Shown here: positions 17,132 through 25,846 of the stretch, piece after piece
How positions within the stretch are numbered: position 1 is the stretch's first letter
Layout: each line of letters opens with the position of its first letter
Assembly: GCA_963827315.1 (NCBI GenBank)
Contig: CAWHAL010000002.1
Span: 1-64,000 of the forward strand
Direction of reading: 5' to 3'
DNA: 64,000 nucleotides
Source of the DNA: CAVXEF01 sp963827315
GTDB lineage: Bacteria; Planctomycetota; Phycisphaerae; Sedimentisphaerales; Anaerobacaceae
Notes under the pieces: generated by a model
What the model was told of the DNA's origin: nothing
The model's database searches: none
What the model saw: only the letters and a program-made list of their open reading frames with translations
Made by a program: the position numbers and the translations under genes

Positions 17132-17275
17132 AACTATTTCTCCCAAAATCAAGAGTTAACTGCTTTCTTAACTGGCTTCAATCCACCTGCCTGCAGCATT
17201 ATACCAAATGTTCCGCAGACTTGGCACACGCAGAGTCACATGAAATTATCGAAGCTGCCCTATCTGCCTCTATAA

Positions 17276-18226
17276 TCATAACTTATCCTCCGAACCCATA
17301 CCCACAATTTCCATAATTCTGTCGAACTCCTCGAGCGAGTAAAATTCAATAATTATTTTACCTCTCTGTCCGTTCCTGCGGGTTTCTATAGCCACCTTTG
17401 TGCCGAACTGCCTGCTTAGCTGCTGCTCAAGGTCAACAATATGAGGCGGCTTGCTGCGGACCGCTCTTTTGGATTCTCCGCTGCCTGTGAGATACTTTCG
17501 AACTAACCTCTCGACTTCCCGGACACTCAGCCGGCCCGCCATCGCCCTGTTCGCAAGCTTGCGCCGAAGTTCGTCTGTGGGCAGCGTCAGTATCGCACGA
17601 GCATGACCCATACTGAGCTGGCCCTCAATCAGCATCTGTTTTATTTCATCCGGCAAGTCCAACAAACGCAGATAGTTAGCGATAACCGACCGGTCTTCGC
17701 CGAGCCGCTGAGCCGCCTCGGCCTGCGTCAGTGAAAAGGTCTGTAGATACTTCTGATAGGCCTTTGCCCGCTCGATAGAATTCAGGTTGGTTCGGTGAAT
17801 GTTTTCGATAAGTGCCAATTCGAGCAGTTGCTCGTCAGTAGCCTGGCGAACCAAAGCAGGAACAGTCTTTAGGGATGCCAGCTTAGCAGCTCGCAACCGC
17901 CGTTCACCAGCAATCAACTCATATCCCCCAGTGGTCGGCCGGACGATAATCGGCTGAACAATGCCACTGCTTTTAATGGACTCAGCCAGGGCCATCAGCT
18001 CCTGCTGGTCCCAGACTGTCCTCGGCTGATAGGGATTCGGAGAAATAACATCGATGTTAATCTCCCTAAAGGATTCTTGTAAGTTCTTATCTATTGGGAA
18101 GTTAGTGACTTCGGCCGGCCTGTCCAGTATCCGTTCGGCCTCGGTTCGTGCCGATGTTATCGGACCTAAAAGCGATGCCAGCCCCCTGCCGAGATGCTTT
18201 GGTTTTTCCTTTTTTTTGGTGTCCAT
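17276..18226 (-). CDS. parB: Chromosome partitioning protein ParB
   Basis: 316 residues. ParB is a CTP-dependent DNA clamp that loads at parS and spreads to position the chromosome origin. Visible: the basic N-terminus (KHLGRGLASLLG) that normally contacts ParA, box I ISPNPYQPR, CTP-binding GERRLRA, ALIENIHRTNLN, the helix-turn-helix (SLTQAEAAQRLGEDRSVIAN) and the dimerisation domain. Two perfect parS sites lie 137 and 504 bases upstream of its start. No parA is adjacent, which is unusual since parA normally precedes parB. Confidence 0.96.
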   Translation of the reverse strand: MDTKKKEKPKHLGRGLASLLGPITSARTEAERILDRPAEVTNFPIDKNLQESFREINIDVISPNPYQPRTVWDQQELMALAESIKSSGIVQPIIVRPTTGGYELIAGERRLRAAKLASLKTVPALVRQATDEQLLELALIENIHRTNLNSIERAKAYQKYLQTFSLTQAEAAQRLGEDRSVIANYLRLLDLPDEIKQMLIEGQLSMGHARAILTLPTDELRRKLANRAMAGRLSVREVERLVRKYLTGSGESKRAVRSKPPHIVDLEQQLSRQFGTKVAIETRRNGQRGKIIIEFYSLEEFDRIMEIVGMGSEDKL

Positions 18227-18362
18227 ATTACCGCTCCTTCAGAATCAGTTTTCCTTATTTTTTATCCGCCGATATTAATTCATTTACCTAACTAATACTT
18301 CGGAATTTGTACCGAATTTTCTGCAGTATTGCCAATTAAAAAAGACGCTTTTTGCAAAAAAA

Positions 18363-18378
18363 TGTTTCACGTGAAACA
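18363..18378. promoter_or_regulatory. parS: parS site
   Basis: TGTTTCACGTGAAACA, the perfect 16-base universal parS palindrome bound by chromosomal ParB, 137 bases upstream of parB. Confidence 0.97.
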
Positions 18379-18729
18379 AGGGGAAAAACGTCCGGCCGCA
18401 AATTGCATCACACTTCAATGCATAGCCGATACAGCAGCCGCCACCCCGCCTTGCTGGCAGGTGGGTCTGCGAAGTGGCTGCGTAGCACGGGGCACTACAC
18501 CCACAGCACCGCAGACCAGTAACTACCTACAACAAAGGCTTATACCGCCCCCGGCTTTAGCAGAAACCCCTTTTCCTTACAGATTGGCCTAATCTTTTTA
18601 GTCACTCCCATGATTACTACAGGCTGGTTGCCAGTTACCTTCGATAGCAGCGGAATTCAAAGCCTATCCTATATTTCCCTGCAGAACGAGAAGGGGGCGC
18701 AAGTTATAACGATTTTTCCACAACAGGAA

Positions 18730-18745
18730 TGTTTCACGTGAAACA
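18730..18745. promoter_or_regulatory. parS: Second parS site
   Basis: A second exact copy of TGTTTCACGTGAAACA, 352 bases from the first. Two perfect copies rule out chance. A DnaA-like box ends 8 bases before it. Confidence 0.97.
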
Positions 18746-19102
18746 TTGAAAAATAAAATTGTAATGTACGGTCTTTATGCATCTATGCTCGTAAGGAGAA
18801 GGGGGGTGTATTGATTAGTTGTAAATATAACGAACTTTGGCGGGTTGGCAGGATATCGGAGGGGCAGGGTGGCTGAAGGGAAGGAAAGAACGAGAGGGGC
18901 TGTGGCGATAAGTGCTTGTGCTGCAAGAAGTTAAAGAAATACAAAGACGTGAAGGGCAGGGGGGATAGGGGGGTGCTACAAAGTGCATAAGAGCAGAAGG
19001 CATAAGAAACGTTATTTTCGATTTAACGCCGGGATTTCGGGGGTAAAAAATGGGGGTTTGGGGCGTTAAGTTGTAACGATTAGGTAAGCCGGGCAAAATA
19101 AA

Positions 19103-19117
19103 TCCGCCTGCGGCGGA
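19103..19117. repeat. Short dispersed palindrome TCCGCC-TGC-GGCGGA
   Basis: One of at least nine intergenic copies of a 6-bp (TCCGCC/GGCGGA or TACGCC/GGCGTA) stem with a 3-base loop, usually followed by TAAA. An identical copy is at 19990-20004. Confidence 0.8.
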
Positions 19118-19149
19118 TAAAACTTCGCATCAATTGCGCAAGTTGGGTG

Positions 19150-19228
19150 AAAAAAATGGTAAAAAATGTAAGAAATTTGCAAAAATTCGTAAAAATTTCA
19201 AAAAATTAGCAAAAATTGCAAGAAATTG
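19150..19228. other. Phased A-tract array (intrinsically curved DNA)
   Basis: A/T-tracts begin at 19151, 19161, 19171, 19181, 19191, 19201, 19211 and 19221: eight tracts spaced exactly 10 bases, close to the helical repeat. Such phasing bends DNA strongly. It lies between the parS sites and the nearest gene, and nothing in it is coding. Confidence 0.8.
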
Positions 19229-19280
19229 ACACGTTTTGGACGGTGATTGAAGTACCCCCTTGCGCGAATGAGCGCGCAGC

Positions 19281-19427
19281 AGCGCGCGGACTCCAGACAC
19301 CAGACCACAGACTCCAGACGCCGGACATCAGACCACAGACAAAGGAGCAGAAGACAGAAGTCAAGAGTCAGAATACAGGAGACGGAAGACAGACGACAGA
19401 AGGCAGAAAACAGAGGACGGCGGATTT
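19281..19427 (+). repeat. Low-complexity AGACAGA/CAGAAGACAGA repeat patch
   Basis: About 145 bases of degenerate purine-rich units (AGACAGAAG, CAGACGACAG, CCAGACGCC). The same type of sequence interrupts argS in frame at 53294-53349. Confidence 0.75.
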
Positions 19428-19989
19428 TTTATTGCCGCAGGGGCTTTTTTGACTCGATGTAATGCTGCTGAACTGCCATGGGTGATACCTAAGATACTTA
19501 GGTATTCTTTTCTGAATCCGAAACAAATTCAAGATTCGAATATCAAGTGTTGAAAGCGCTGTTCCTTCTTGGCTGTTGATGCCGGAGGCCGCGACCAGAA
19601 GAAAATCAAAAATCAAAATGCAAAAATAAAAAATGTGGAGCCGCTTCGCGGGGCTTATTTCTAAACGATGGTTAAAAATATGCGGCACTATCTGTCAATG
19701 CCACCTAGCACAGATAGGCAAGGAAGTTGTGAGAGGTTGTGGGGAAGACATGGGAGAGAAATTCAGTAGGTGGTAATACCGCCCAGCGTCAGAAAGTATA
19801 TAAGTATATGCGTATATACTTATGGAGTGCTTTAAGAATCATGGCTTTGAGAATGAGGGGTTTAAGAATCAGGGTTTGAGAATGGGGGATTTGAGGTGGA
19901 GATTTTTTTATTTTTAGCCACACCACTGCCTACAACATGCTGGGGCAGGCATGCGGGGATATGCGCTTCGCTACGAGGGGTAAAGTTTA

Positions 19990-20004
19990 TCCGCCTGCGG
20001 CGGA
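19990..20004. repeat. Short dispersed palindrome TCCGCC-TGC-GGCGGA
   Basis: Exact copy of the palindrome at 19103-19117, including the loop. Confidence 0.8.
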
Positions 20005-20225
20005 TTAATCTGTTGAAAGTTGGGCGATTTTGGGGATTTCATTTAGCATACAGGGAAAGAACGAAAAGCGAAAAACGGTTGTGTGAATGTAGAAAATGGG
20101 GTAAAATTGGGTGAGCAACGGCGGAGAAAAAGCATCCTTAGGGCAGGTGATAAGTATTCGGTCATTAGTATTTAGCAGATTGGGATTGTGGTGAGTAGTT
20201 ATTATTCTACCTATGGGAGCATAAT

Positions 20226-20630
20226 ATGAAAGTAGCTGCGTTTGTCTTGCTGGGAATGGTTGTAAGTGTTGTAGTTTATATACTTACTTGTTTTTATGTA
20301 TTAGAAAAATTTCTACATATAGGAGGCTGCGCGGGTATGGGACCAGCCTTTCTAATCATAATGCCTATTTCACTGCTGGTGGGTAGTATCGTAACCGGTT
20401 TTCTCAGCTATCCCTTACTGAACACGAAATGGGGCCTGATTGGTATTGCGCCAGGGCTTTACCTTGTGATATTGACATCATTTATCTTTTTACCGTTTGG
20501 TGCTGGGTCCGCCAGAAACATATTATTGACATTATTATTTTTGTTGTATTGGTACTTAGCATCATTGGCTGGAGTTGGGTTAGGGTATTTTCTGCGAGCA
20601 CGAATCAGACATCTTCGCAAATCCGATTGA
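20226..20630 (+). CDS. Small integral membrane protein, unknown function
   Basis: 134 residues with four hydrophobic segments, roughly residues 3-25, 38-60, 70-90 and 95-122, and a short basic tail. GGGAG lies 8 bases before the ATG. I see no catalytic motif. It is isolated between two non-coding stretches and may be monocistronic. Confidence 0.65.
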   Translation: MKVAAFVLLGMVVSVVVYILTCFYVLEKFLHIGGCAGMGPAFLIIMPISLLVGSIVTGFLSYPLLNTKWGLIGIAPGLYLVILTSFIFLPFGAGSARNILLTLLFLLYWYLASLAGVGLGYFLRARIRHLRKSD

Positions 20631-20903
20631 AAGTTCGTTTGGACTTTTGCTTCGACGAGGGCGGATTTTTTAACGATGGCGATTTTGGGGGTTTGATTTA
20701 GTGTGCAGCGTTCAGCGTAGGGCGGACAGGTCATAATCGTCGCACGTGGCTCGGCCCACGTGACTCGAAGGCGGACAAGTCGCAGGGCAGGCAGGATGAC
20801 AAGGTCATTTTTTGGTTTTCAGTGTCGGATTTGGTGGGTAAAATATCAAATATCGTACAGCGGACAAAGACCACAGATTTAAGATAAAAAACTGGGGACT
20901 GAT

Positions 20904-22609
20904 ATGAGTGATGCAGAAAAGCTAATCAAGCTGGCTAAGGAAAAATTTGAAGATTTTGGCGAAGCGGATGGGATTTTATTTGCTGCTGTGGCGGATGGTA
21001 AGCTCGCTGATTATGCAGAGGGAGGAGATAAAGATAAAATCGAGAATGCAGGTAGCTGGGGAGAGAGACGGATTATAAAGGCAAGCCGTATTGAGTGGCT
21101 GTGCCGCGACAAAAATGCGAAAGAACTTGTAACAGATAAGGGTACACAGGTTACAGGGGCAAAGATTGAGGGGACAGTTGACCTTAGTTTTGCAGAGATT
21201 TCCTTTCCTCTGGTTTTTCGCAGATGTGTTTTTATTGAAGAAATAAACATACAACATTCGAGGATAAAGTTTCTTAATCTGGGTGGTTCACATACAGGTA
21301 CGATTTGGGCAGATGGAGTTAAGGTAGAAGGCAGTGTATTTTTGCGGGATGGCTTTAAGGCTAAAGGGGAGGTTCGCTTTTGCAGATCAGTGATAGGCGG
21401 AGGTTTTGATTGCGAAAATGGTAAGTTTATTAATAAAGATGGTAGCGCGATTTCGGCAGACGGGATGAACGTAAAGAGTAGTGTGTTTTTGAATAATGGC
21501 TTTAAGGCTAAAGGGGAGGTTCGTTTTCGAGGAGCTACGATAGGCGGATATTTTGTTTGCGAGAATGGTGAGTTTATCAATGAAGACGGTAAAGCAATTT
21601 CGGCAGACGGGATGGACATAAAGGGTAACGTGTTTTTGAACAAGGGTTTTAAGGCCAAAGGGGAGGTTTGTTTTCGAGGAGCTACGATAGGCGGAGGTTT
21701 TGATTGCGAGAAAGGTGAATTTATCAACAAGGAGGGAGATGCGATTTCGGCAGATGGAATTAAGATAAAGGGCCATGCATATTTGCGAGATAGATTTAAG
21801 GCAGAAGGGATTATAAGTTTCACCAATGCGAAGTTCGGCGGTGGTCTTGTTTGGACGGGTGTTAACCTGACTGAAGAGACAATACTTGATTTGAGGAATG
21901 CCAAGGCAGGGGTATTGTGGGATGATGAGAAAAGCTGGCCTAAAAAAAAGGGAAATTTATTTTTGGATGGATTTGTCTATGAGCATATAGATGATAATGC
22001 ACCAAAGGACGCCAGAAGCAGGATTGAGTGGTTAGACAGACAGGGTGAAGAGCAATTTCGGCCTGGGCCTTATGAGCAACTTGCGAAGGTGCTTAATAAA
22101 ATGGGTCGCAGTGAAGATGCGAAGAAGATTCTTATTGAGAAAGAAAAAAAGATAACAAGGCAGAGCGGTTTTGGTTGGTTGAGAAGGTTTGGGAGAGGTA
22201 TTTTAGGAGTTACTATTGGATATGGCTATCGGCCCTGGCGGGCCTTGTGGTTTATAGGAGCATTTATTTTAATCGGATTTATAGTTTTTGGGAGCGGATA
22301 TAAGGCGGGCGTTATTGTGCCGGCGGAGAGGGAAGCATACGTTTTTGGGCAGGGAGGGCAACTTCGAGAGGGGTATCCTAAGTTTAATACTTTTGTGTAT
22401 TCGATAGAGATGTTTGTGCCGGTGGTTGATTTGCGTATGGCAAAATACTGGCTGCCGGATGCAAATAAGTCGGAGATGCTCAGTTTTAGGAAATGCAGCT
22501 TTCGTATCAGGGGAGATTTTATACGCTGGTATATGTGGGGTCATATTTGCACGGCTGGATACTTACGACGTTGTTAGTTGTGGGATTGACAGGTTTGGTT
22601 AAAAAGTGA
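20904..22609 (+). CDS. Beta-helix repeat membrane protein with a C-terminal frameshift
   Basis: Residues 1-90 are helical. About residues 140-320 hold four copies of a 49-residue unit (KGEVRF, IGGGFDCENG, FIN, ISADGM, VFLNNGFKA) that resembles pentapeptide-like beta-helices. A helical region with EQLAKVLNKMGRSEDAKKIL follows, then two transmembrane segments (WFIGAFILIGFIVFGSGY and the last helix). The frame beginning at 20904 stops at 22577 in a nonsense tail (ICTAGYLRRC). In the -1 frame from 22547 the sequence reads LHGWILTTLLVVGLTGLVKK and stops at 22609, clearly the true last membrane helix. One base seems missing near 22545. Function unknown; the repeats suggest a sensory or scaffolding surface. 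Confidence 0.75.
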
Positions 22610-22617
22610 GAAGGAAA

Positions 22618-22798
22618 CCCCGCAGTAAAATTGCGGGGGTAAATAAAAGCGAACCTAGCGCCTGCACCCATAGGTGAAGCCCAGGGGTAAATACAAACGC
22701 CCAGACGGTGGGCGTTGAAGGGGAGACATAAAGCAAACCTCGCGATTGCAACCCCGGCCGGAGACCGGGGCTAAATACGCCGCTGGCGAGGCCAGCGG
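22618..22798. repeat. Cluster of REP-like palindromes upstream of RAYT 1
   Basis: Hairpins in series: CCCCGCA/TGCGGGG (22618-22638), AACGCCC/GGGCGTT (22696-22716), CCCCGG/CCGGGG (22752-22770) and CCGCTGGC/GCCAGCGG (22780-22798). Several are followed by GGTAAATA or GCTAAATA. They differ in sequence and spacing, so this is not CRISPR. The cluster ends 21 bases before the transposase start. Confidence 0.82.
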
Positions 22799-22818
22799 TT
22801 TTGGGTTAAAATCCTGAT

Positions 22819-23295
22819 ATGGCGAAAACGCTCGGGTATATGATTACTTGGACAACATACGGAACCTGGCTGCAAGGACGAGAGCAAGGATTTGTTAAAG
22901 ATGGGAAGGTACGCGGGGCGAACCCTGCGCTAATGAGAAGCAATGTCAGAAATCTCAAGGACAATGCAGTAAAATTGAATCGAGAGCAAAGGACAATAGT
23001 CGGCAAAGCGATAGTCGAGGCATCAAAGAGATTCGGGCAGAAGATACTTGCGATAGCTGTGCGTTCAAATCATGTGCATATAGTCGCAGAATATGTTGAT
23101 GTTCCAATAAGCGTATTAGCGGGTTATTGCAAGAATGCCGGACGAGTTGCACTACAAAAGAGTGGATTTAAAGGGAAGATTTGGACGAGTGGATATGACA
23201 AACGGTTTTGTTTCAGCGAGAAAGATTTAAAAGCGAGGGTTGATTACGTAAATAAGCATGGGAAGTTTTTGACCCCCAGCGGAGCTGGGGGCTAA
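22819..23295 (+). CDS. REP-associated tyrosine transposase (RAYT), copy 1
   Basis: 158 residues of the IS200-like Y1/HUH family. The HUH motif is intact (RSNHVHIV, near residue 77) and the candidate catalytic Tyr is in AGYCKNAGR. N-terminal MITWTTYGTWLQG is typical of RAYTs. These proteins nick and move REP palindromes. The last codons (TPSGAGG) are encoded by a palindrome (23273-23291), so the gene end and the repeat overlap. Palindromes flank both sides. It is probably active or recently active. Confidence 0.92.
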   Translation: MAKTLGYMITWTTYGTWLQGREQGFVKDGKVRGANPALMRSNVRNLKDNAVKLNREQRTIVGKAIVEASKRFGQKILAIAVRSNHVHIVAEYVDVPISVLAGYCKNAGRVALQKSGFKGKIWTSGYDKRFCFSEKDLKARVDYVNKHGKFLTPSGAGG

Positions 23296-23392
23296 GCGAA
23301 GCGGAAGTCCGCCGTGCCGGCGGACGCTAAACAAAACAAGACCCCGCCACGCGGGGTCGGGGCTAAATAAACCCCCAACATAAAGTTGGGGG
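23273..23392. repeat. Cluster of REP-like palindromes downstream of RAYT 1
   Basis: Four hairpins: CCCCCAGC/GCTGGGGG (23273-23291), GTCCGCCG/CGGCGGAC (23307-23325), GACCCCGC/GCGGGGTC (23340-23358) and CCCCCAAC/GTTGGGGG (23372-23392). Three are followed directly or within a few bases by GCTAAA, and the fourth by CTAAGC. The second belongs to the same family as the palindromes flanking RAYT 2. Confidence 0.85.
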
Positions 23393-23415
23393 CTAAACGA
23401 TAATGAGCTAAATAT

Positions 23416-24351
23416 TTATTGAAGAGGTTGGTAGAATTTTTTGGGTTTTTGGCCGAGACGATTGGTTAATGTGCCAAGTTTTTCGATTTTGCATTCGATG
23501 ATATCACTGGGCTGGAGGAATTGGCCGGTAGCCATTGCGACGCCGGAAGGCGTGCCGGTAGCAATGACGTCAGCAGGTTCGAGCGTCATTATGTGGCTCA
23601 AGAATGAGACAATATCAGCTACAGGATAAATCATCTGCGATGTGTTGGCACTCTGGCGGACTCGGCCATTAACGGTGAGCGTCAGATTGAGATTCTGGAC
23701 ATCGCCGACCTCATCAGCGGTAACAAGGTATGGGCCCATCGGCAAGAAGCCATCGGCCCATTTGCCGTTGAGCCAATCGTAGAATTCGTCCCAGGGGCGC
23801 TTGGTTCTATTTTTGGCAAAAGTAACACTGCGGGCGGATATATCGTTAGCGATTGTGTAGCCAGCCACATAATCGAGTGCGTCAGCGGGTTTGACGCATT
23901 TACACTTTCGGCCAATGACAACGGCGAGTTCGACTTCATAATCGATTTGCTCGCTGTAGACAGGCCAGGGGATTTTTTCATCCGTGCCGATGATGACGGT
24001 CGGCGGCATTAGAAATGGTCTTGGGAGGGTTGTCTTTCGCGGCGAATCAGACAGGCCGAGCGCCAAGCCGGCTTCCTTGATGTGCTCGCTGTAGTTGCCA
24101 GCGAGGGCGATGACTTTGGCCGGGTCCGGAATGGGGGCAAGAAGCCTGGCCGAATCACGCGGCACTAAAGCCTTATCTGGCTCCGCTAACTCGGCGAGTT
24201 CTGCAAGGCAGGGGCGGCCTCGTTCGAGGATTTCCTTAACGGAGCGAGGCGGATTCGGCACTGACCAAACTGAGGGAATATCGATAATAAAATCATCGGT
24301 CAATATGCCGCAGGAAATCGAATCATCTTTTGAATAGGTAATAAGCTTCAT
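23416..24351 (-). CDS. Fumarylacetoacetate hydrolase-family protein
   Basis: 311 residues. The family cleaves C-C bonds in, or isomerises, small beta-diketo acids and needs a divalent metal. The core is recognisable: NYSEHIKEAG, the metal ligands in DYEVELAVVIGRKCK, YTIANDISAR, the GKWADGFLPMGPYLVT segment and ATGTPSGVA. The substrate cannot be told from sequence; a 2-hydroxyhepta-2,4-diene-1,7-dioate isomerase-type or acylpyruvase activity is typical. No degradation genes are nearby, so its pathway is unknown. Confidence 0.9.
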   Translation of the reverse strand: MKLITYSKDDSISCGILTDDFIIDIPSVWSVPNPPRSVKEILERGRPCLAELAELAEPDKALVPRDSARLLAPIPDPAKVIALAGNYSEHIKEAGLALGLSDSPRKTTLPRPFLMPPTVIIGTDEKIPWPVYSEQIDYEVELAVVIGRKCKCVKPADALDYVAGYTIANDISARSVTFAKNRTKRPWDEFYDWLNGKWADGFLPMGPYLVTADEVGDVQNLNLTLTVNGRVRQSANTSQMIYPVADIVSFLSHIMTLEPADVIATGTPSGVAMATGQFLQPSDIIECKIEKLGTLTNRLGQKPKKFYQPLQ

Positions 24352-24409
24352 AAGCTGTTCTAAATGCTAACAAAAATAACTTGAATTTCCAGCAGAAAAG
24401 GCTTCTAAT

Positions 24410-24424
24410 ACGCCACAGGCGTAT
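24410..24424. repeat. Short dispersed palindrome TACGCC-ACA-GGCGTA
   Basis: TACGCC variant of the palindrome family, followed by TAAATA, lying upstream of the coiled-coil gene. Confidence 0.75.
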
Positions 24425-24488
24425 AAATATGTTTGAGCGGCATCCGATTAAAAAAACCAGAATGGGAAAATTTTTCGGAGCGATAAAA

Positions 24489-25379
24489 ATGGCTTTGAAG
24501 GATTTACTGTCAAAGACAAATAACTGGCTGCGGTCTTACAAGTTGAGCAGTCTGCGAGAGCCTCCGCCTGAGCTGGACGAGGAAGGCCTAATCAGTCCGG
24601 AGGTAGATTCGAAACTTCAACAAAGCTCCCCGCTTCGCCCCAAACAGCGGGGCTACGCAGGGCAGGCAGTGCAGGTCCCAGATAGCGACGTTCTGGGGCA
24701 GGCAGGCTCACTACAGGTTGATTCGCAGCAAGCTGCTGAGCCGCAATCGGAGACTGTTGGGGCCGAAGACAAGCGGATTTTAGTCAAAAGCATTCAGTCG
24801 TCAGACAAACAGGAATCGTTAGAAACACTACAGCAGGGCTTCAACAGACTCATCGAGCAGCTTCGCGGCATCAATGAACACCTCAACCGGCAGGTGGTTC
24901 AGCAGGAGGACCTGCTGTCGCGAATGGAGAAGCTGCCGACACTGCTGGAGAGCTTCCCTGCGGCAGTGGCAAGCCAAAAATACCTGACGGAACAGGCGCT
25001 CGAACAGCTAAAGACGATAGTCGTCAGCCAGCAGCAGTTTACAGAAACTGTCGAAAGAATTCCGACTGAGACCGCCAAACAGACCGACGCACTGGTCGAT
25101 ATCGACCATCAGCTTTCGGCTGCGGCCGACGCCGATGCGCAAATGGCAGAAAGTTTTAACAGGTTTAATGAGACATTAGACAAGCTAAATCGGAACAACT
25201 CCGAACAGACCAACAGCATCCTCCAGATGAACAGGACATTTGCGGCGAGCGACCGATATCTCAAATACATTATGTCCAGGCAAAATAAGCGCTTAATGTG
25301 GATGTTTGCAACCTCGATAGCCGTCTGTGTGCTGGTGATTCTGGTGCTTGCCGGTATTATTGTTTACCTGAGACAATAA
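24489..25379 (+). CDS. Tail-anchored coiled-coil protein
   Basis: 296 residues from the ATG at 24489, chosen because GGAG lies 8 bases upstream; the frame stays open to 24381 but that stretch includes a palindrome. Long Gln/Glu-rich helices (about residues 90-260, e.g. LIEQLRGINEHLNRQVVQQE) suggest a coiled coil, and the last ~25 residues form one transmembrane helix ending in YLRQ. The orientation is probably cytoplasmic with a C-terminal anchor. The segment SSPLRPKQRGYAGQAV is encoded by repeat-like GC-rich DNA. No homologous family is recognised. Confidence 0.65.
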   Translation: MALKDLLSKTNNWLRSYKLSSLREPPPELDEEGLISPEVDSKLQQSSPLRPKQRGYAGQAVQVPDSDVLGQAGSLQVDSQQAAEPQSETVGAEDKRILVKSIQSSDKQESLETLQQGFNRLIEQLRGINEHLNRQVVQQEDLLSRMEKLPTLLESFPAAVASQKYLTEQALEQLKTIVVSQQQFTETVERIPTETAKQTDALVDIDHQLSAAADADAQMAESFNRFNETLDKLNRNNSEQTNSILQMNRTFAASDRYLKYIMSRQNKRLMWMFATSIAVCVLVILVLAGIIVYLRQ

Positions 25380-25469
25380 AAAATTTTATTTTTTTAATTG
25401 ACCACCGCCAAGGACCTCGCTAAAACTTCGAGGGTGTGCTCTTTGAAAACGATATAACCTAACATCAGG

Positions 25470-25720
25470 TCCTGAAGTTTTTTCTTTGGGATAGTCAAAC
25501 GGGAATCCGGTGAGAAACCGGGACGGTCGCGCCGCTGTGAGCGTCTGCTCCGCCCCCGTGCTTTCTTGCGAAAGCAAGAACGTGGGTCGGAAGTCCGAGA
25601 GACATTTTGGGCGTTCCCAAAACGCGAAAAGAAGCGTTTGGGAACCCCAGCCACTATCCGCAATGTATGGATGGGAAGGCGTCTCGAGGTAAGGTGCAAG
25701 TCAGAAAACCTGCCTGCGTT
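25470..25720 (+). promoter_or_regulatory. Cobalamin (B12) riboswitch
   Basis: Conserved core pieces appear in order: GGGAATCCGGTG, a GAAACCGG arm, CGGTCGCGCCGCTGTGA, then CCACTATCC, GGATGGGAAGGC, GAGGTAAGG and the B12 box GCAAGTCAGAAAACCTGCC. Between CTGTGA and CCACT sit two extra hairpins, one of which (25553-25586) is a member of the bulged repeat family. A strong terminator at 25847 follows. Free cobalamin should switch off the three genes that follow (26015, 26829, 27795). Confidence 0.93.
25553..25586 (+). repeat. Bulged REP-like hairpin inside the B12 riboswitch
   Basis: Outer stem from CCCCCG and CGTGGG with one mismatch, inner stem TGCTTTC/GAAAGCA, loop TTGC, 3'-side bulge AGAA. It shares CCCCC, TGCTTTCTTG and GAAAGCAA with the element at 15613-15648 read on the other strand, so it is the same dispersed repeat. 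Confidence 0.75.
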
Positions 25721-25812
25721 AGCAGAAGATATACAGTGTTCTCGCGATTCGGGACACGGTGTAGCCGTCCGGCTGGTTACCTTAGGGGCCAAATTGCCGG
25801 ATGAGAGATTAA

Positions 25813-25827
25813 TACGCCAGAGGCGTA
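25813..25827. repeat. Short dispersed palindrome TACGCC-AGA-GGCGTA
   Basis: TACGCC/GGCGTA member located between the riboswitch aptamer and its terminator. Confidence 0.7.
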
Positions 25828-25846
25828 CAAGATTGATAATCAAGGC

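Larger units (their letters stand above)
18227..20225. other. Two-kilobase non-coding region upstream of parB, candidate origin or centromere region
   Basis: There is no convincing gene over about 2 kb. It contains two parS sites, one near-consensus DnaA box (TTTTCCACA at 18714-18722), a run of eight phased A-tracts (19150-19228), a purine-rich AGACAGA repeat patch (19281-19427) and two identical TCCGCC/GGCGGA palindromes (19103-19117 and 19990-20004). This mix resembles an origin-proximal region, but dnaA, gyrA, mnmG and rsmG are not in the window. Confidence 0.6.

Noticed and set aside
18329..18592. Frame of 87 residues over a parS site
   Set aside because: No ribosome site, low-complexity product and a binding site inside; the region is non-coding.
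18714..18722. DnaA box as proof of an origin
   Set aside because: A single near-match (TTTTCCACA) is expected by chance; only noted as part of the region description.
22618..23392. Possible CRISPR array
   Set aside because: The repeats are self-complementary and different from each other, spacing is irregular, and there are no cas genes; they are REP-type palindromes next to a RAYT.
25588..25610. GTCGGAAGTCCGAGAGAC as the B12 box of the riboswitch
   Set aside because: It looks like a B12 box but comes too early. The conserved order places the real box at GCAAGTCAGAAAACCTGCC (about 25697-25715).
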